In this document: one piece after another, positions 63,164 to 64,000 of the stretch
Layout of the letters: every line of letters begins with the position of its first letter
How positions within the stretch are numbered: position 1 is the first letter of the stretch
DNA from: Pseudomonas sp. H9
GTDB taxonomy: Bacteria; Pseudomonadota; Gammaproteobacteria; Pseudomonadales; Pseudomonadaceae
Assembly (NCBI RefSeq): GCF_004353925.1
Contig: NZ_SMOK01000023.1
Location: forward strand, 124,001 to 188,000
DNA: 64,000 nucleotides
Direction of reading: 5' to 3'
The notes under the pieces: generated by a model
Database searches by the model: none
The model's input: the letters and a program-made list of their open reading frames with translations, nothing else
What the model was told of the DNA's origin: nothing
Program-made: the position numbers and the translations under genes

Positions 63164-64000
63164 TGATGTCGCGTGATTTGAACCAGCGTATTTTTGTCGC
63201 CGGCCATCGCGGGATGGTTGGATCAGCCATCTTCCGATCTCTGCAGACCGCAGGCTACCGAGATATCCTATGCGCGGGGCGGGACGAACTCGATCTGCTT
63301 GATCAGCGCGCTGTGCGTGACTACTTTTCTGAAAACAAAATAGATCAGGTCTATTTGGCTGCAGCGAAAGTAGGTGGGATCCAGGCTAATAACAATTTTC
63401 CCGCTGAGTTTATATACGAAAACTTAATCATTGAGGCAAATGTCATTCAGGCGGCGCATCAGTCTGACGTTCAGCGTCTTTTATTTCTTGGATCTTCATG
63501 CATCTATCCCAAGCATGCGGAGCAGCCAATGAAAGAGCAGGCATTGTTGACTGGCACGCTGGAACCGACTAACGAGCCTTATGCAATTGCCAAAATAGCA
63601 GGTATCAAGCTGTGTGAGAGCTACAATCGGCAGTACGGGCGAGATTACCGCAGTGTCATGCCGACCAATCTATACGGTCCCCACGACAATTATCACCCGG
63701 AGAACAGTCATGTAATTCCAGCTCTATTACGGCGTTTTCACGAAGCCGTTCGGAGTGGCATCGCTGAAGTAGTAATTTGGGGAAGTGGTGACCCAATGCG
63801 GGAGTTTTTGCATGTTGATGACATGGCGGCAGCGAGCATCTATGTAATGGAGTTGGAGACTCGGGTCTATCAAGAAAGCACTCTGCCTATGCTGTCTCAT
63901 ATTAATGTGGGTACTGGCGTAGATTGCACGATTCGTCAGTTGGCTGAGACAATCGCCAAGGTCACAGGCTTTCAAGGTTCGCTGCGTTTCGATTCCTCCA
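63163..64000 (+). CDS. fcl: GDP-L-fucose synthase Fcl (C-terminus outside the window)
   Basis: The visible 279 residues include FVAGHRGMVGSAIFRSL (Rossmann), LAAAKVGGIQANN, the catalytic GSSCIYPK and YAIAKIAGIKLCES (YxxxK), and NLYGPHDNYHPENSHVIPAL. These are standard for Fcl/WcaG, the 3,5-epimerase/4-reductase making GDP-L-fucose. The reading frame is open to the right edge. Its ATG overlaps the gmd stop (TGATGATG); a second ATG at 63166 is equally possible. It is adjacent to gmd as in colanic-acid-type pathways. Confidence 0.93.

Overview
The window is chromosomal DNA of a Pseudomonas, most likely from the putida/fluorescens side of the genus. The gene order yciK-mupP-ubiG-mtaD-mtnA-gyrA-serC-pheA-(tyrA-aroA)-cmk-rpsA-ihfB-wzz is the one I know from Pseudomonas genomes. 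Other genus markers are the TyrA-AroA fusion, the NAGGN osmoprotectant operon, an RsmI-like CsrA and several copies of a REP palindrome built around GGGAGCGGGCTTGCCCCGCG. No rRNA, tRNA, insertion sequence, prophage or CRISPR array was seen.

Region 1 (1-12 kb) is accessory metabolism and transport: a partial GH17-like membrane glucan enzyme, a glycine-betaine binding protein, a DUF485-ActP acetate symporter pair, small membrane proteins, an SDR enzyme whose C-terminus is written by a REP element, a CsrA paralogue, an AT-richer delta-60-repeat protein, and the NAGGN operon (amidotransferase, GNAT/ATP-grasp synthetase, M42 peptidase). Region 2 (12-31 kb) is mostly housekeeping: mnmC, polyphosphate:AMP phosphotransferase, fumC, bolA, trhO, an ABC exporter, a GGDEF/EAL protein, a TenA-like protein, mupP, ubiG and the methylthioadenosine genes mtaD and mtnA. 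Region 3 (31-43.6 kb) is the conserved run gyrA to ihfB followed by a LapA-like protein and a beta-CASP metallohydrolase. hisC, which I recall between pheA and tyrA in P. aeruginosa, is absent here.

Region 4 (43.8 kb to the right edge) is an O-antigen locus inserted after ihfB. It opens with two different Wzz chain-length regulators and a decayed gene. A tightly coupled operon follows, in the same order as the legionaminic-acid genes of Campylobacter jejuni: legB-legC-legG-legI-legH-ptmE-ptmF-legF-ptmA. This predicts a GDP-GlcNAc route to a CMP-activated legionaminic-type nonulosonic acid. Two further Gfo/Idh-type oxidoreductases, a flippase, an SGNH-like protein, a Wzy-like polymerase, an unclassified probable glycosyltransferase, gmd and a truncated fcl (GDP-fucose pathway) come next. 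From about 57.6 kb base composition becomes clearly AT-rich, as expected for horizontally exchanged O-antigen genes. The most novel parts are the two extra oxidoreductases, the SGNH-like protein and the candidate nonulosonate transferase.
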